In this document: one piece after another, positions 23,836 to 33,103 of the stretch
Layout of the letters: the number at the start of each line of letters is the position of its first letter
How positions within the stretch are numbered: the first letter of the stretch is position 1
NCBI RefSeq assembly: GCF_900182645.1
Contig: NZ_FXTA01000001.1
Span: 806,001 to 870,000 of the forward strand
Direction: 5' to 3'
DNA from: Flavobacterium resistens
GTDB taxonomy: Bacteria > Bacteroidota > Bacteroidia > Flavobacteriales > Flavobacteriaceae
DNA: 64,000 nucleotides
Notes under the pieces: model-generated
Told to the model about the DNA's origin: nothing
Database searches by the model: none
Seen by the model: the letters and a program-made list of their open reading frames with translations, nothing else
Translations under genes and position numbers: made by a program

Positions 23836-23938
23836 GTGGCACGCCCAACTATTTAAACTTCAAATTTTAATCATCAACCGCAACGCAACCTTTTCAAGCT
23901 TTTTGTACTTATAAAATATAACGTAAACAAAAAGTAAA

Positions 23939-24835
23939 ATGAAAAAAATAGCAATATTACTTATTGGACTTTGCATGATTTCATGCTCGAATGAAGAATT
24001 GGGTAATTCTGAAATTAAAAGTAAACTTATTAGTATTGAGGAAAATCAATATCTGGATAATGAATTATGGATACATAAAGTTTACAATTTTGATGACAAT
24101 AAATTGATAAATATTAAATATGAAAACTCTGATTTTGGCGATGAATATACTTATAATGAAAAAGGATTAGTTTCTAAAGTAGTTGAAAATGTAGACATTG
24201 GCAAAGTTTTAAAAACAACAACATACACATACGATGATAAAGGCAGAATAATTGAATACAACCAGATTCCAGGTAACGTTGATCTTAATTTAAGTGCTTT
24301 TAAATATACCTTTACATATCTTTCAGATAGAATACTTCGTGCATTTAAATCCCAATCAGGATACTCCGAAACAATCGAGTTTTTCGTCGATGCAAACTAT
24401 AATATTATCAAAAAAACAATAGCAAATAGCGACTATAGCTACATTTTTACATATGAAAATGGCAATCTCACAGAGGCTTCTGAATTTAATAAAAATAGTA
24501 AAGGTACTTCTGTAAATTACAAGTATAGCAATTTAAAAAATGAACTTCAGATCAATCAATTCATTTTTGGAAAAGAATGGAAGCTAAATAGTTTTTTATG
24601 TCGTTTACATCCTGGTAATTCTATTTTAACTGGGATTTCTGAAAACTTGATTTCTGAATATTTGACTACTTTTAGAAACCCGATAAATCCTGATAAACAA
24701 ACAGATATCACAAAGTTCATTTATAACATGAATGACAAAAATCAAATGGAGAAACAGACTGTCTTACGTACGGCAACAACTAACGGAATCGTTGATGTTA
24801 ACTCACGAACTGAAATTTCATATAAATATGAATAG
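23939..24835 (+). CDS. Lipoprotein with YD/RHS-like repeats
   Basis: The product is 298 residues. A lipoprotein signal peptide (MKKIAILLIGLCMISC, lipobox Cys16) predicts export and lipid attachment. The mature part has beta strands with repeated Y-x-Y and G-x-L motifs, such as 'YTYNEKGLVSKVV', 'YTYDDKGRIIEYN' and 'FTYENGNLTEAS', like the YD repeats of small Bacteroidota lipoproteins. The function is unknown. It probably belongs to the host chromosome and marks the outer limit of the prophage, which is inference. Confidence 0.7.
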   Translation: MKKIAILLIGLCMISCSNEELGNSEIKSKLISIEENQYLDNELWIHKVYNFDDNKLINIKYENSDFGDEYTYNEKGLVSKVVENVDIGKVLKTTTYTYDDKGRIIEYNQIPGNVDLNLSAFKYTFTYLSDRILRAFKSQSGYSETIEFFVDANYNIIKKTIANSDYSYIFTYENGNLTEASEFNKNSKGTSVNYKYSNLKNELQINQFIFGKEWKLNSFLCRLHPGNSILTGISENLISEYLTTFRNPINPDKQTDITKFIYNMNDKNQMEKQTVLRTATTNGIVDVNSRTEISYKYE

Positions 24836-24869
24836 CTCTTTTTATGAGTCTTTAACATTTTAAGATATT

Positions 24870-24906
24870 AAAAAAGCCCAATAACATTTGTTACCGGGCT
24901 TTTTTG
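24870..24906. terminator. Bidirectional terminator between convergent genes
   Basis: AAAAAGCCC (24871-24879) pairs with GGGCTTTTT (24896-24904); the internal sequence can also pair (TAAC with GTTA). A's upstream and T's downstream allow termination on both strands, for the lipoprotein gene and the Nudix gene. Confidence 0.75.
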
Positions 24907-24925
24907 TAGCTTTTTGTTTAGGAAT

Positions 24926-25564
24926 TTAAGATTCTAAATTTTCTTCTTTTTTTTTAATATCTACCGAAGCGCGATTTTCTTCTTGAAACAATAATTTAAT
25001 ATTTTCATAGGAGTTTTTAAGCGCTTCCTTGATTTGTTCTGGGTTTAGCCAGGCAACTTTTTCTATTCCTTCTTCAAGTTGTCCGTGTGGTGTTCCCTCA
25101 AAATCAGATTGCATTTCAAACCAATGCGTAATTTTAAGTTTGTATTTTCCGTTACGTTTAAAGATATGATAGGTCTTTTGAAGTTTATTCGTAATACGAA
25201 GCTTGTTTACCCCTGTCTCCTCCTCTACCTCACGCATTGCTGTGGCTTCAATGTCCTCGCCCTTCTCGATTCCGCCTTTTGGAAGGTCCCATTTTCCGTT
25301 TCTGAAAATAAATAAAACCTCTCCTTTCTTATTGTATACAAAACCTCCACCGGCTTTGTTAACCGGAATTTTGGCTTTAAGGGTCTTCATGATCTCACTT
25401 TCATCTGGATGATAAAGAATAGCTTTTTGAATTTTATTTTGAAAAATTTTTATGATAAGCTGTTCGATATCAATACTCTCCAACAAGAACAATTGGAAAT
25501 CTGTTTCTTTCGAGATTTCATTTGTCAAAAAAAGTGGTTTGTCGTTTACAAAAACTTTATACAT
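24926..25564 (-). CDS. Nudix hydrolase
   Basis: The product is 212 residues. The Nudix box GX5EX7REUXEEXGU is complete from Gly97 to Val119 (REVEEETGV at 111-119), preceded by 'FRNGKWDLPKGGIEKGE'. About 70 N-terminal residues form an additional domain of unknown role. Nudix enzymes hydrolyse nucleoside diphosphate derivatives; the substrate cannot be read from the sequence. The start codon is only 7 nt from the divergent pyrE start, so its promoter must lie inside pyrE and pyrE's inside this gene. Confidence 0.88.
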   Translation of the reverse strand: MYKVFVNDKPLFLTNEISKETDFQLFLLESIDIEQLIIKIFQNKIQKAILYHPDESEIMKTLKAKIPVNKAGGGFVYNKKGEVLFIFRNGKWDLPKGGIEKGEDIEATAMREVEEETGVNKLRITNKLQKTYHIFKRNGKYKLKITHWFEMQSDFEGTPHGQLEEGIEKVAWLNPEQIKEALKNSYENIKLLFQEENRASVDIKKKEENLES

Positions 25565-25567
25565 TTG
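25538..25567 (+). promoter_or_regulatory. pyrE promoter placed inside the divergent Nudix gene
   Basis: TTTG at 25538-25541, an 18-nt spacer and TACATTTG at 25560-25567 match the Bacteroidota consensus. The -7 box ends 4 nt before the pyrE ATG at 25572, so pyrE mRNA is expected to be leaderless. The same geometry is seen at 464-476. Confidence 0.7.
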
Positions 25568-25571
25568 TATT

Positions 25572-26216
25572 ATGATTTTTAATAAAGATACTGCCGAAAA
25601 AACAGCCGAATTGCTTTTGCAAATAAATGCAATTAAATTGAATCCCGAAAATCCTTTTACGTGGGCTTCTGGTTGGAAATCTCCTATTTACTGTGATAAT
25701 AGGTTAATTCTTTCATTTCCGAGCATCAGAAACTATGTTCGTGATGAATTTGCTAAAAACATTGAAAAACAATTTGGAAAGCCTGATGTAATTGCTGGTG
25801 TTGCTACCGGAGCCATTGGTGTTGGAATTTTGGTTGCCGAAAGTTTAGGTCTTCCTTTCGTATATGTGCGTCCGGAGCCAAAAAAACACGGAAGACAAAA
25901 CCAAGTTGAAGGTTTTTTACAAAAAGGACAAAATGTTGTTGTTGTTGAAGATTTGATTAGTACCGGAAAAAGCAGTTTGATGGCTGTTGAAGCTTTAAGA
26001 AGTGAAGGTGCAAACATTAAAGGTATGGCTGCAATTTTCACATACGGTTTTAGTGTTGCCGAAGAAAATTTTAAAGAAGCTAATATTGATTTATTCACAT
26101 TAAGCAACTACGAAAATCTTCTTGATTTGGCCGTTCAAAAACAATATATAACAGAAGATCAACAATCTACCTTACTTGAATGGAACGCAAGTCCATCAAC
26201 TTGGGGACAGGAATAA
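25572..26216 (+). CDS. pyrE: Orotate phosphoribosyltransferase
   Basis: The ATG at 25572 gives 214 residues, the normal length; the longer ORF from 25452 lies antisense to the Nudix gene and is not used. The PRPP-binding motif VVVVEDLISTGKS and the upstream 'GVATGAIGVGILVAESLGLP' and 'YVRPEPKKHGRQNQVEG' loops are complete. The enzyme makes orotidine 5'-phosphate from orotate and PRPP in pyrimidine synthesis, in the cytoplasm. Its promoter touches the start codon, which predicts a leaderless mRNA. Confidence 0.95.
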   Translation: MIFNKDTAEKTAELLLQINAIKLNPENPFTWASGWKSPIYCDNRLILSFPSIRNYVRDEFAKNIEKQFGKPDVIAGVATGAIGVGILVAESLGLPFVYVRPEPKKHGRQNQVEGFLQKGQNVVVVEDLISTGKSSLMAVEALRSEGANIKGMAAIFTYGFSVAEENFKEANIDLFTLSNYENLLDLAVQKQYITEDQQSTLLEWNASPSTWGQE

Positions 26217-26223
26217 ATTCAGG

Positions 26224-26272
26224 TTTTAAATCGTCGATTTCTGATTTTTAGAATTTACGATTTAAAATTTTG
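26224..26272 (+). terminator. Possible pyrE terminator
   Basis: TTTTAAATCGT (26224-26234) and ACGATTTAAAA (26257-26267) are perfect complements with a 22-nt loop; only a short T run follows. It is a weak candidate. Confidence 0.4.
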
Positions 26273-26321
26273 GAATTTAATTTGTTGTCATTCTTTAAAA
26301 CAAATAAAAAACAAATTTAAT

Positions 26322-26714
26322 ATGAACTTAGAAAGTCCAAAAGTTACAGTTCAGAAATCAGCTCAGGATTTATTTGACCAACTGACTGACGTAAAGAATT
26401 TTGAAAAATTAATGCCGGATAACATTGCTAAATTTGAAGTGACTGGCGAAGACGCTTTTATTTTTGGATTGAAAGGTATGCCGGAAATCAAATTAAAAAT
26501 GAAAGACAAAGTGGCTCCAAACAAAATTGTTTTAGGTGCTGCGAGTGATAAACTTCCGTTTACTTTGACTTCAAATATTGATAGTATTTCTGATTCAGAA
26601 AGTGCGGTTCAGTTATTTTTTGAAGGTGAATTCAATGCGATGATGGCCATGATGATCAAAGGACCAATCAGCAAGTTTATCGAAACTCTTGCTAACAATA
26701 TGAATAAACTTTAA
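26322..26714 (+). CDS. SRPBCC (START-like) family protein
   Basis: The product is 130 residues. It follows the SRPBCC pattern: an initial strand 'SPKVTVQKSAQDLFDQLTDV' leading into a helix with a 'NFEKLMPDN' turn, several strands ('FIFGLKGMPEIKLKMKDK', 'SAVQLFFEGEFNAMM') and a long C-terminal helix ('KFIETLANNMNKL'). The fold has a ligand-binding cavity. The ligand is unknown; the gene follows pyrE in many flavobacteria, but a functional link is not established. Confidence 0.7.
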   Translation: MNLESPKVTVQKSAQDLFDQLTDVKNFEKLMPDNIAKFEVTGEDAFIFGLKGMPEIKLKMKDKVAPNKIVLGAASDKLPFTLTSNIDSISDSESAVQLFFEGEFNAMMAMMIKGPISKFIETLANNMNKL

Positions 26715-26747
26715 TAATGGTGAATTATTAATTGTGAATTATAAATG

Positions 26748-26777
26748 AAATGCCCGATTAAAATCGGGCATTTTTTT
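26748..26777 (+). terminator. Intrinsic terminator
   Basis: AAATGCCCGATT (26748-26759) and AATCGGGCATTT (26762-26773) form a 10-12 bp stem followed by TTTTTTG, 33 nt after the SRPBCC stop. Confidence 0.88.
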
Positions 26778-26832
26778 GTTTCACGCAGATCTTGCAGATT
26801 AAGGAGATTTATTTCCCAGTATAGCTAAAAAA

Positions 26833-26867
26833 CTTAGAACCTTAGAATCTTAGCATCTTAGAACCTT
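26833..26867. repeat. Degenerate 8-nt tandem repeat array
   Basis: Four and a half consecutive 8-nt units: CTTAGAAC, CTTAGAAT, CTTAGCAT, CTTAGAAC, CTT. Related arrays occur at 37463-37502 and 39311-39346, and scattered units at 27653-27690. All are intergenic. Confidence 0.75.
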
Positions 26868-26972
26868 CCAAAAAAAACACTTCATCCGTAAAAAATTACA
26901 GTTCAGAAACAAAAATTATTCTCCATTGAAATATTGATCGAAGTTTGAATCATCAAACTAAAACATATCAAA

Positions 26973-27632
26973 ATGGAACCAGCTATTACGATTTTAATTT
27001 ACATTCATGCTTTTTTTGGCGGAATTGGACTAATTACAGGAATTGGAAGTATCGTTGTTAAAAAAGGCGGAAAACTTCATAAAAGAATGGGAAAATTATT
27101 TTCCATCGGAATGATAACCAGCTCCTTAATTTCACTGCCAATTTGCTGGATGCCAAAACATCAAAATATCTTTTTATTCCTTATCGGATTATTTACAATC
27201 TATTTAGTTATTTCAGGAAACAGAGCTTTGAGTTTTAAAACAAAAACGAAAGCTGATTTATTGGACAGAATAATCTCGGGAACTATGCTTTTCTTTTCTA
27301 TAATAATGATTTCAATTGGTTTATACTGTCAGCTAAACAACATTTCAAACGGAATATTATTCACATTTTTCGGCGGATTTGGGCTTTTCATGACCGTAAA
27401 GGATTTTATCTTTTTCAGAAATTTTTCAGAAACCAATAGAAATTGGCTTTCAAAACACATTGGAAAAATGGTTGGCGCTTTAATCGCTTCAATTACAGCC
27501 TACATAGTTGCCGGATTAGGAATTGGCAGTTTAATTGCATGGATAATGCCATCAATTTTAGGCACATTCTATATCATTTACTGGAACAGAAAAATAGAGC
27601 CAAAAGCAAAAACAATAATCAACCCAAGTTAA
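26973..27632 (+). CDS. Integral membrane protein, DUF2306-like
   Basis: The product is 219 residues with about seven membrane segments and short loops (first segment about residues 5-28, 'ILIYIHAFFGGIGLITGIGS'). His12 in the first segment and 'KLHKRMGKLFSIGM' after it resemble the H-x-x-x-G and K-x-H-r-x-x-G features of DUF2306 membrane proteins. The function is unknown. It stands as a single gene between a terminator and the convergent birA. Confidence 0.65.
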   Translation: MEPAITILIYIHAFFGGIGLITGIGSIVVKKGGKLHKRMGKLFSIGMITSSLISLPICWMPKHQNIFLFLIGLFTIYLVISGNRALSFKTKTKADLLDRIISGTMLFFSIIMISIGLYCQLNNISNGILFTFFGGFGLFMTVKDFIFFRNFSETNRNWLSKHIGKMVGALIASITAYIVAGLGIGSLIAWIMPSILGTFYIIYWNRKIEPKAKTIINPS

Positions 27633-27701
27633 GCGGTTTCATTAGGAAAACCTTAGTCCAGATAGCTATCGGGGTAGCATCTTAGAAACTAAGCGCCTTT
27701 T

Positions 27702-28442
27702 TTAATAAAGCATCTGAATTTCTTTAATCTCAAATTCTGAAACTGAATCATCTTCAAGCAAAACTTGCAATTTTCCAGTTGATGAAACACCTTGGATAAT
27801 TCCCATGAAATTTTGTCCAAAATTATCAGAATTAAGATTTTTAAATGGCATTGGAATACCTTTTCGGAACAATGTATTATAATATTCACTCCAAAAAACA
27901 GATGCTGAGGTTTCCCAGGAATTGATTTTTTCTTTGATTTTTTCGATAATCAATTCAGGCAATACTGTCTTATCAAGAGGTTTTCCTAAAATTACGGCCA
28001 AAGAAGAGGCATTTGGCAATTCATCAAAATTAGTCTGATTAACATTCAGACCCAAGCCAACAACTGACACGATTCTGCCATCACTTTTGATGGTGTTTTC
28101 AATTAGTATGCCACCAATTTTTTTATTGTATGACATAATGTCGTTTGGCCATTTTATACTTAAATCAGGAATATTTAATGATTTCAGGGCTTCAATAACA
28201 CTTAATGAAACTATTAAACTTAAATTAAAAAACTGTTCGTTGTCAAACATGAAATCCTTTATCAAGGCACTCATAATTAAGTTTTTACCTGATTCCGACT
28301 GCCACTTCGAGCCCATTTGCCCCTTTCCTTTTGTCTGATTTTCAGCCGTTACCACAGTAAAATTATCCAAATCATCCTTGCTTGATATTGCTTTTAGAAA
28401 GTCATTTGTAGAATCTATGGCATCGAGTTTGATTAGTTTCAT
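27702..28442 (-). CDS. birA: Biotin--[acetyl-CoA-carboxylase] ligase
   Basis: The product is 246 residues, the catalytic form without the N-terminal DNA-binding domain found in E. coli BirA. Visible elements are 'STNDFLK', the biotinyl-AMP loop in the variant form GKGQMGSKW (39-47), 'IKWPNDIMSYNKKIGGILIE' with the catalytic Lys, and a C-terminal SH3-like domain. It attaches biotin to the carboxyl carrier protein. It is divergent from rsfS; TATTTTTG on its strand at 28486-28493 is a likely -7 box. Confidence 0.92.
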   Translation of the reverse strand: MKLIKLDAIDSTNDFLKAISSKDDLDNFTVVTAENQTKGKGQMGSKWQSESGKNLIMSALIKDFMFDNEQFFNLSLIVSLSVIEALKSLNIPDLSIKWPNDIMSYNKKIGGILIENTIKSDGRIVSVVGLGLNVNQTNFDELPNASSLAVILGKPLDKTVLPELIIEKIKEKINSWETSASVFWSEYYNTLFRKGIPMPFKNLNSDNFGQNFMGIIQGVSSTGKLQVLLEDDSVSEFEIKEIQMLY

Positions 28443-28535
28443 TCAGGTAATTTAAATTAACTTAATTTAATATTTTGTTAAGGTTCAAAAATAATCACAA
28501 ATTTTGGTAACTTTACAAATTCATAAAAATAATTC

Positions 28536-28907
28536 ATGGCGAAAAAGACTATTAATAATGATGTTCTATTGGCGAACATAATCAAAGGGATTGAGGAAGT
28601 AAAAGGAAATGATATCGATATTCTTGACTTAAGAGAAATTGACACGGCTGTATGCGACTATTTTGTTATTTGCAACGGTAGCTCAAATACCCAAGTTAAC
28701 GCCATTGTAAACTCAATTCAAAAAACAGTATCTAAAGACTTAAAAGATAAACCCTGGCACGTAGAAGGAACCGATAACGCGGAATGGGTTCTGATGGATT
28801 ATGTGCATATCGTGGTACATGTTTTCCAAAAACACATTCGTGAATACTATAATATCGAAAGCCTTTGGGGTGACGCCAAAATAACTACAATCGAAAACAA
28901 ATACTAA
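28536..28907 (+). CDS. rsfS: Ribosomal silencing factor RsfS
   Basis: The product is 123 residues. The family core is clear: 'DIDILDLREIDTAVCDYFVI' followed by CNGSSNTQVNAI, then 'KPWHVEGTDNAEWVLMDYVH' and 'VVHVFQKHIREYYNIESLWG'. RsfS binds L14 of the large ribosomal subunit and blocks joining of subunits when nutrients are scarce. ftsH follows 15 nt later, so the two are probably one operon. Confidence 0.93.
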   Translation: MAKKTINNDVLLANIIKGIEEVKGNDIDILDLREIDTAVCDYFVICNGSSNTQVNAIVNSIQKTVSKDLKDKPWHVEGTDNAEWVLMDYVHIVVHVFQKHIREYYNIESLWGDAKITTIENKY

Positions 28908-28922
28908 AGAAAAAATTTTCTA

Positions 28923-30848
28923 ATGGCTAAAGATAATAATCCAAATCCGAATAAATTTAAAATAAGTCCTTGGTTAATATATACCGCAATACTTTTAGTT
29001 TTTTTATTTATAAGTTTTGCAACCGGAGGATCTAACTTAAGCGAACCTGCTCAATTGACTTCTTCTAAATTCAATACGCTTTTAGAAAAAGGACAAATTG
29101 AAAAAGTTATCGTTTATAATAAAGCTGAAGCTGAAGTATACCTTACTGCTGCTGCATTAAAAGACAAAGCAAACGAAAAGGTTTCAAAAGATATTTTTAA
29201 AAATCCAAACAAAGGACCTCATTATACCTTAGAAATCGGTAACGATCAGATTTTCCAAACCAAACTTGAAAAAGCGGTTGGTGAAGGAAAACTGAAAGAT
29301 TTTAATTTTCTTCAAAAAAACAATTGGAGTGATATTTTAATCAGCCTACTTCCTATCATTATCATTATTGGTGTATGGATTTTCATTATGCGTAAAATGT
29401 CTGGCGGAGGCGCTGGCGGAGGCGGACAGATTTTCAATATCGGAAAATCTAAAGCAAAGCTTTTTGATGAAAAAACAGATATCAAAACAACATTTAAAGA
29501 TGTTGCAGGTTTAGAAGGTGCAAAAGAAGAAATTCAGGAAATCGTTGAATTCCTTAAAAATCCAGAAAAATATACGAATCTTGGAGGTAAAATTCCAAAA
29601 GGAGCTTTACTTGTAGGACCTCCGGGAACTGGTAAAACTTTGCTTGCAAAAGCAGTTGCAGGAGAAGCTCAAGTACCTTTCTTCTCTTTATCAGGTTCTG
29701 ATTTCGTTGAAATGTTCGTAGGGGTTGGTGCATCTCGTGTACGTGACTTATTCAAACAAGCAAAAGAAAAATCTCCAGCAATTATTTTTATTGATGAGAT
29801 TGATGCTGTTGGTAGAGCAAGAGGAAAAAGTAATATGTCTGGAGGAAACGACGAGAGAGAAAATACTTTGAACCAATTATTGACAGAAATGGATGGTTTT
29901 GGTACAAACTCAAACGTAATTGTTTTAGCTGCAACAAACAGAGCTGATGTTCTTGATAAAGCATTAATGCGTGCTGGACGTTTTGACAGACAAATTTTTG
30001 TTGATTTACCAGACATTCGCGAAAGAGCTGAAATTTTCCAAGTTCACTTGAAACCAATCAAAAAAGTTGAAGGTTTAGATCTTGATTTCTTAGCAAAACA
30101 AACTCCAGGATTCTCTGGTGCAGATATCGCAAATGTATGTAACGAAGCTGCATTAATTGCTGCTCGTAACAATAAAGATGCTGTTGACAAACAAGATTTC
30201 CTTGATGCAGTTGATAGAATCATTGGTGGTCTTGAAAAGAAAAATAAAATCATTACTCCAGACGAAAAAAGAGCAATTGCAATTCACGAAGCGGGTCACG
30301 CAACTGTAAGCTGGATGTTAGAGCACGCTGCTCCACTTATTAAAGTAACAATCGTTCCTCGTGGACAAAGTTTAGGAGCTGCATGGTACCTTCCAGAAGA
30401 AAGACAAATCGTAAGAACAGATCAAATGTTAGACGAAATGTGTGCTACAATGGGCGGTAGAGCTGCTGAAAAAGTAACTTTTGACCGAATTTCAACGGGA
30501 GCATTAAGCGATTTAGAAAAAGTAACACGTCAAGCTCGTGCGATGGTAACTATTTATGGTTTAAATGATAAAATCGGAAATGTTACTTATTACGATTCAA
30601 CAGGACAAAGTGAATACAATTTCTCAAAACCATATTCTGATGAAACTGCAAAAATTATCGATGCTGAAATCTCAGAATTAATTGAAGGCCAATACCAAAG
30701 AGCTATTCAAATTCTTGAGGAAAACAAAGACAAATTGAATCAGCTTGCTGATATCTTAATAGAAAAAGAAGTTATTTTTAAAGATGACTTAGAAACAATT
30801 TTCGGAAAACGCACTTTTGATAAAAATCTAGAAGAAGTGGTTTCGTAA
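28923..30848 (+). CDS. ftsH: ATP-dependent zinc metalloprotease FtsH
   Basis: The product is 641 residues, normal length. Two membrane segments (about 17-36 and 139-157) flank a periplasmic domain. The AAA+ part shows Walker A GPPGTGKT, Walker [10 protein letters not shown] and the SRH '[18 protein letters not shown]'. The protease has the zinc site HEAGH and the third ligand Asp in [13 protein letters not shown]. FtsH degrades misfolded membrane proteins and short-lived regulators. It follows rsfS and ends at a very strong terminator. Confidence 0.97.
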   Translation: MAKDNNPNPNKFKISPWLIYTAILLVFLFISFATGGSNLSEPAQLTSSKFNTLLEKGQIEKVIVYNKAEAEVYLTAAALKDKANEKVSKDIFKNPNKGPHYTLEIGNDQIFQTKLEKAVGEGKLKDFNFLQKNNWSDILISLLPIIIIIGVWIFIMRKMSGGGAGGGGQIFNIGKSKAKLFDEKTDIKTTFKDVAGLEGAKEEIQEIVEFLKNPEKYTNLGGKIPKGALLVGPPGTGKTLLAKAVAGEAQVPFFSLSGSDFVEMFVGVGASRVRDLFKQAKEKSPAIIFIDEIDAVGRARGKSNMSGGNDERENTLNQLLTEMDGFGTNSNVIVLAATNRADVLDKALMRAGRFDRQIFVDLPDIRERAEIFQVHLKPIKKVEGLDLDFLAKQTPGFSGADIANVCNEAALIAARNNKDAVDKQDFLDAVDRIIGGLEKKNKIITPDEKRAIAIHEAGHATVSWMLEHAAPLIKVTIVPRGQSLGAAWYLPEERQIVRTDQMLDEMCATMGGRAAEKVTFDRISTGALSDLEKVTRQARAMVTIYGLNDKIGNVTYYDSTGQSEYNFSKPYSDETAKIIDAEISELIEGQYQRAIQILEENKDKLNQLADILIEKEVIFKDDLETIFGKRTFDKNLEEVVS

Positions 30849-30875
30849 ATTATTCAGAAATATGTAATATTTTTT

Positions 30876-30917
30876 AAAATCTTAATTCAAAATAGCCTTT
30901 TGAATTAAGATTTTTTT
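30876..30917 (+). terminator. Strong terminator after ftsH
   Basis: A 17-bp perfect stem, AAAATCTTAATTCAAAA (30876-30892) with TTTTGAATTAAGATTTT (30898-30914), encloses a 5-nt loop TAGCC and continues into a T run. Confidence 0.88.
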
Positions 30918-30924
30918 ATCTTTG
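30917..30924 (+). promoter_or_regulatory. -7 box of the LUD-cdsA-psd operon
   Basis: TATCTTTG fits TAnnTTTG. A TTTG at 30899-30902 lies only 14 nt upstream, inside the ftsH terminator, shorter than the usual spacing, so the -33 box is uncertain. The first gene starts at 30963. Confidence 0.55.
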
Positions 30925-30962
30925 AACGTTTTCAATTAACATGTAAAGTATTTCATATAAAA

Positions 30963-31568
30963 ATGAATTTTTTCAAAAAAATATTTGGCTCAAGTGATGC
31001 CGCTTCTGATGAGGAGAATGAAAGCGAATATGGAGGGAATCCTATTCAAAACAGTCATTTATCTATAGATGAGCAATTCATTTTTAATTTCAAGAAAAAT
31101 GGCGGTAAATTTTTGTATTGTGAAAACACACAAGAAGTTGCTGAACAATTTGAAAATATTTTAGAAGAAAATGATTGGTTTGAAAATGAAGTTCTGTGTT
31201 ATGAACCTGCTCTTTTTCATTTATTAGAAGAAAATAAATTACTTTATATTTCACCTAGAAACCCTAAATTTTTATTGGCTTCCTGCGAAAACTTAATTGC
31301 CGATGAAGGTTCTATTTTATTTTCATCAAAACAAATCAGACAGGACAAACCTAACGAACTTCCTGCAAACATTGTAATAATTGCTACTACAAGCCAGATT
31401 CTGCCAATGAAAAGCGACGGATTAAGCGCAATTAAACGCAAATACGAAAGAGACTACCCAACCAACATTACCACTATAAAATATTTCGAAAAGGCAAAAG
31501 AGGAAGATTTTACCCAATACGGAAGTGTTGCCAAAAATCTTTATTTACTGCTTTTAGAAGATCTTTAA
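30963..31568 (+). CDS. LUD (LutC/YkgG-type) domain protein
   Basis: The product is 201 residues. It fits LUD-domain proteins: 'NGGKFLYCENTQEVAEQFEN', 'ISPRNPKFLLASCENLIADE', then 'GSILFSSKQIRQDKPNELPA' and a C-terminal hydrophobic strand 'VIIATTSQI'. In LutC this fold takes part in L-lactate use, but here the gene lacks lutA/lutB and heads a lipid-synthesis operon (cdsA 1 nt after its stop), so a lactate role is doubtful. The function remains open. Confidence 0.75.
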   Translation: MNFFKKIFGSSDAASDEENESEYGGNPIQNSHLSIDEQFIFNFKKNGGKFLYCENTQEVAEQFENILEENDWFENEVLCYEPALFHLLEENKLLYISPRNPKFLLASCENLIADEGSILFSSKQIRQDKPNELPANIVIIATTSQILPMKSDGLSAIKRKYERDYPTNITTIKYFEKAKEEDFTQYGSVAKNLYLLLLEDL

Positions 31569-31569
31569 G

Positions 31570-32460
31570 ATGAACGAAACATTGAAGAGAACCATTTCTG
31601 GTGCTGTTTATATCGCTTTACTGCTTACCTCTATTCTGTTTTCTACTGAAAGCTTTATCATTCTTTTTGGAATTTTCTTGATTATTACAATTTATGAATT
31701 TTGCAATCTTGTGAATCTTAATAAAGCATTTTCAATTGTCTTTGGAATTCTGCTGTATTCAACAGTTTTATTAATTAGTCATTACAATAAAGAAACTACT
31801 TTATTTCTGAACAAAACCTTTAATTCAGATTTCGATTTAACTACCAATATTCAGCAGTTGGATTTAGTCTTACTTGCTGTAACAATTGTAATTTCTATAA
31901 AATGTATTTTATTTTTATTTTATGATTCGGTTCAAAAAATAAGTACCTCTTCAAAATATTTATATTTACTAGGATACGTAACACTTCCATTTATTTTTAT
32001 TGTTAAAATCTCATTTGGAACAAATGATTACAATCCAAAAATTATTCTTGGATTATTCATCTTGATTTGGACAAATGATACATTTGCTTATTTGGTTGGA
32101 AAATCAATGGGAAAACATAAATTGTTTGAAAGAGTTTCTCCTAAAAAAACGATCGAAGGATTTTTGGGCGGTGCTGTTTTTGCAGCTTTTGCTGGTTATT
32201 TAATATCAAAATTATACATTCAGCCTAATCCTGAGTTTAGCAGCAGATCCATTTTAATCTGGACTATAATTGCTGTAATTGTGAGTATTTTTGGCACAAT
32301 TGGCGATTTAATTGAATCCAAATTTAAAAGAATTGCTGGCGTAAAGGACAGTGGCTCAATAATGCCGGGACACGGAGGTATTCTAGATCGCTTAGATAGT
32401 GTTATATTTGTAGCACCAATTATATTTTTATTTTATCAAATTTTATATTATGTTTCATAA
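31570..32460 (+). CDS. cdsA: Phosphatidate cytidylyltransferase
   Basis: The product is 296 residues with about seven to eight membrane segments. The family signature is complete near the C-terminus: 'GDLIESKFKRIAGVKDSGSI' followed by MPGHGGILDRLDS. The enzyme makes CDP-diacylglycerol from phosphatidic acid and CTP in the inner membrane. It overlaps psd by 11 nt, so the operon supplies successive steps of phosphatidylethanolamine synthesis (phosphatidylserine synthase is not in this cluster). Confidence 0.94.
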   Translation: MNETLKRTISGAVYIALLLTSILFSTESFIILFGIFLIITIYEFCNLVNLNKAFSIVFGILLYSTVLLISHYNKETTLFLNKTFNSDFDLTTNIQQLDLVLLAVTIVISIKCILFLFYDSVQKISTSSKYLYLLGYVTLPFIFIVKISFGTNDYNPKIILGLFILIWTNDTFAYLVGKSMGKHKLFERVSPKKTIEGFLGGAVFAAFAGYLISKLYIQPNPEFSSRSILIWTIIAVIVSIFGTIGDLIESKFKRIAGVKDSGSIMPGHGGILDRLDSVIFVAPIIFLFYQILYYVS

Positions 32461-33103
32461 AGAAGGAGGACCATCCATTTTATTAGGTACCGTTTTTGCA
32501 GTAGCCTTGCTTTTAATAGCTGAAAAGTTCATTGATATTACATGGCTTAGAATGCTAGTTCAAATTTTTGGCGTAGTAGTTTTGATTATTATTTTACAAT
32601 TCTTTAGAAACCCTAAAAGAATTGCGATTCGCAACAGCGACCATATTCTTGCTCCTGTTGACGGAAAAGTTGTGGTTATTGAAGAAGTTTACGAAGGTGA
32701 ATTTTTCAAAGACAAACGTTTACAGGTTTCAATCTTTATGTCGCCAATAAACGTACACGTTACGCGTTACGCAATGGACGGAATTATCAAATTCAGTAAA
32801 TATCATCCTGGAAAATTTTTGGTTGCATGGCATCCAAAAGCAAGCGAGGAAAATGAAAGAACTACTGTTGTAATCGAAAATGATACTTTTGGGGCTGTTC
32901 TTTACAGACAAATCGCAGGAGCTTTGGCACGAAGAATTGTAAATTATGCTAAAGAAGGAATGCAGGTTGTTCAGGGAACTGATGCCGGTTTTATTAAATT
33001 TGGTTCAAGAGTAGATTTATTTTTACCTTTAGGTACTCCAATTGATGTGGTCTTAGGCCAAAAAGCAATTGGTGGAAAAACGATTATAGCTACAAAAGCT
33101 TAA
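32450..33103 (+). CDS. psd: Phosphatidylserine decarboxylase, short proenzyme form
   Basis: The product is 217 residues, the short Psd class of Bacteroidota. Two N-terminal membrane segments (about 9-24 and 36-51) precede the catalytic domain with 'APVDGKVVVIEEVYEGEF', 'IFMSPINVHVTRYAMDG' and the self-cleavage site KFGSRVD, where Ser186 should become the pyruvoyl group. It makes phosphatidylethanolamine. It overlaps cdsA by 11 nt and the next gene by 1 nt (TAATG). Confidence 0.93.
   Translation: MFHKEGGPSILLGTVFAVALLLIAEKFIDITWLRMLVQIFGVVVLIIILQFFRNPKRIAIRNSDHILAPVDGKVVVIEEVYEGEFFKDKRLQVSIFMSPINVHVTRYAMDGIIKFSKYHPGKFLVAWHPKASEENERTTVVIENDTFGAVLYRQIAGALARRIVNYAKEGMQVVQGTDAGFIKFGSRVDLFLPLGTPIDVVLGQKAIGGKTIIATKA

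Noticed and set aside
25452..25571. Forty extra N-terminal residues on pyrE.
   Set aside because: They are antisense to the Nudix gene, and the promoter at 25538-25567 lies downstream of that start.
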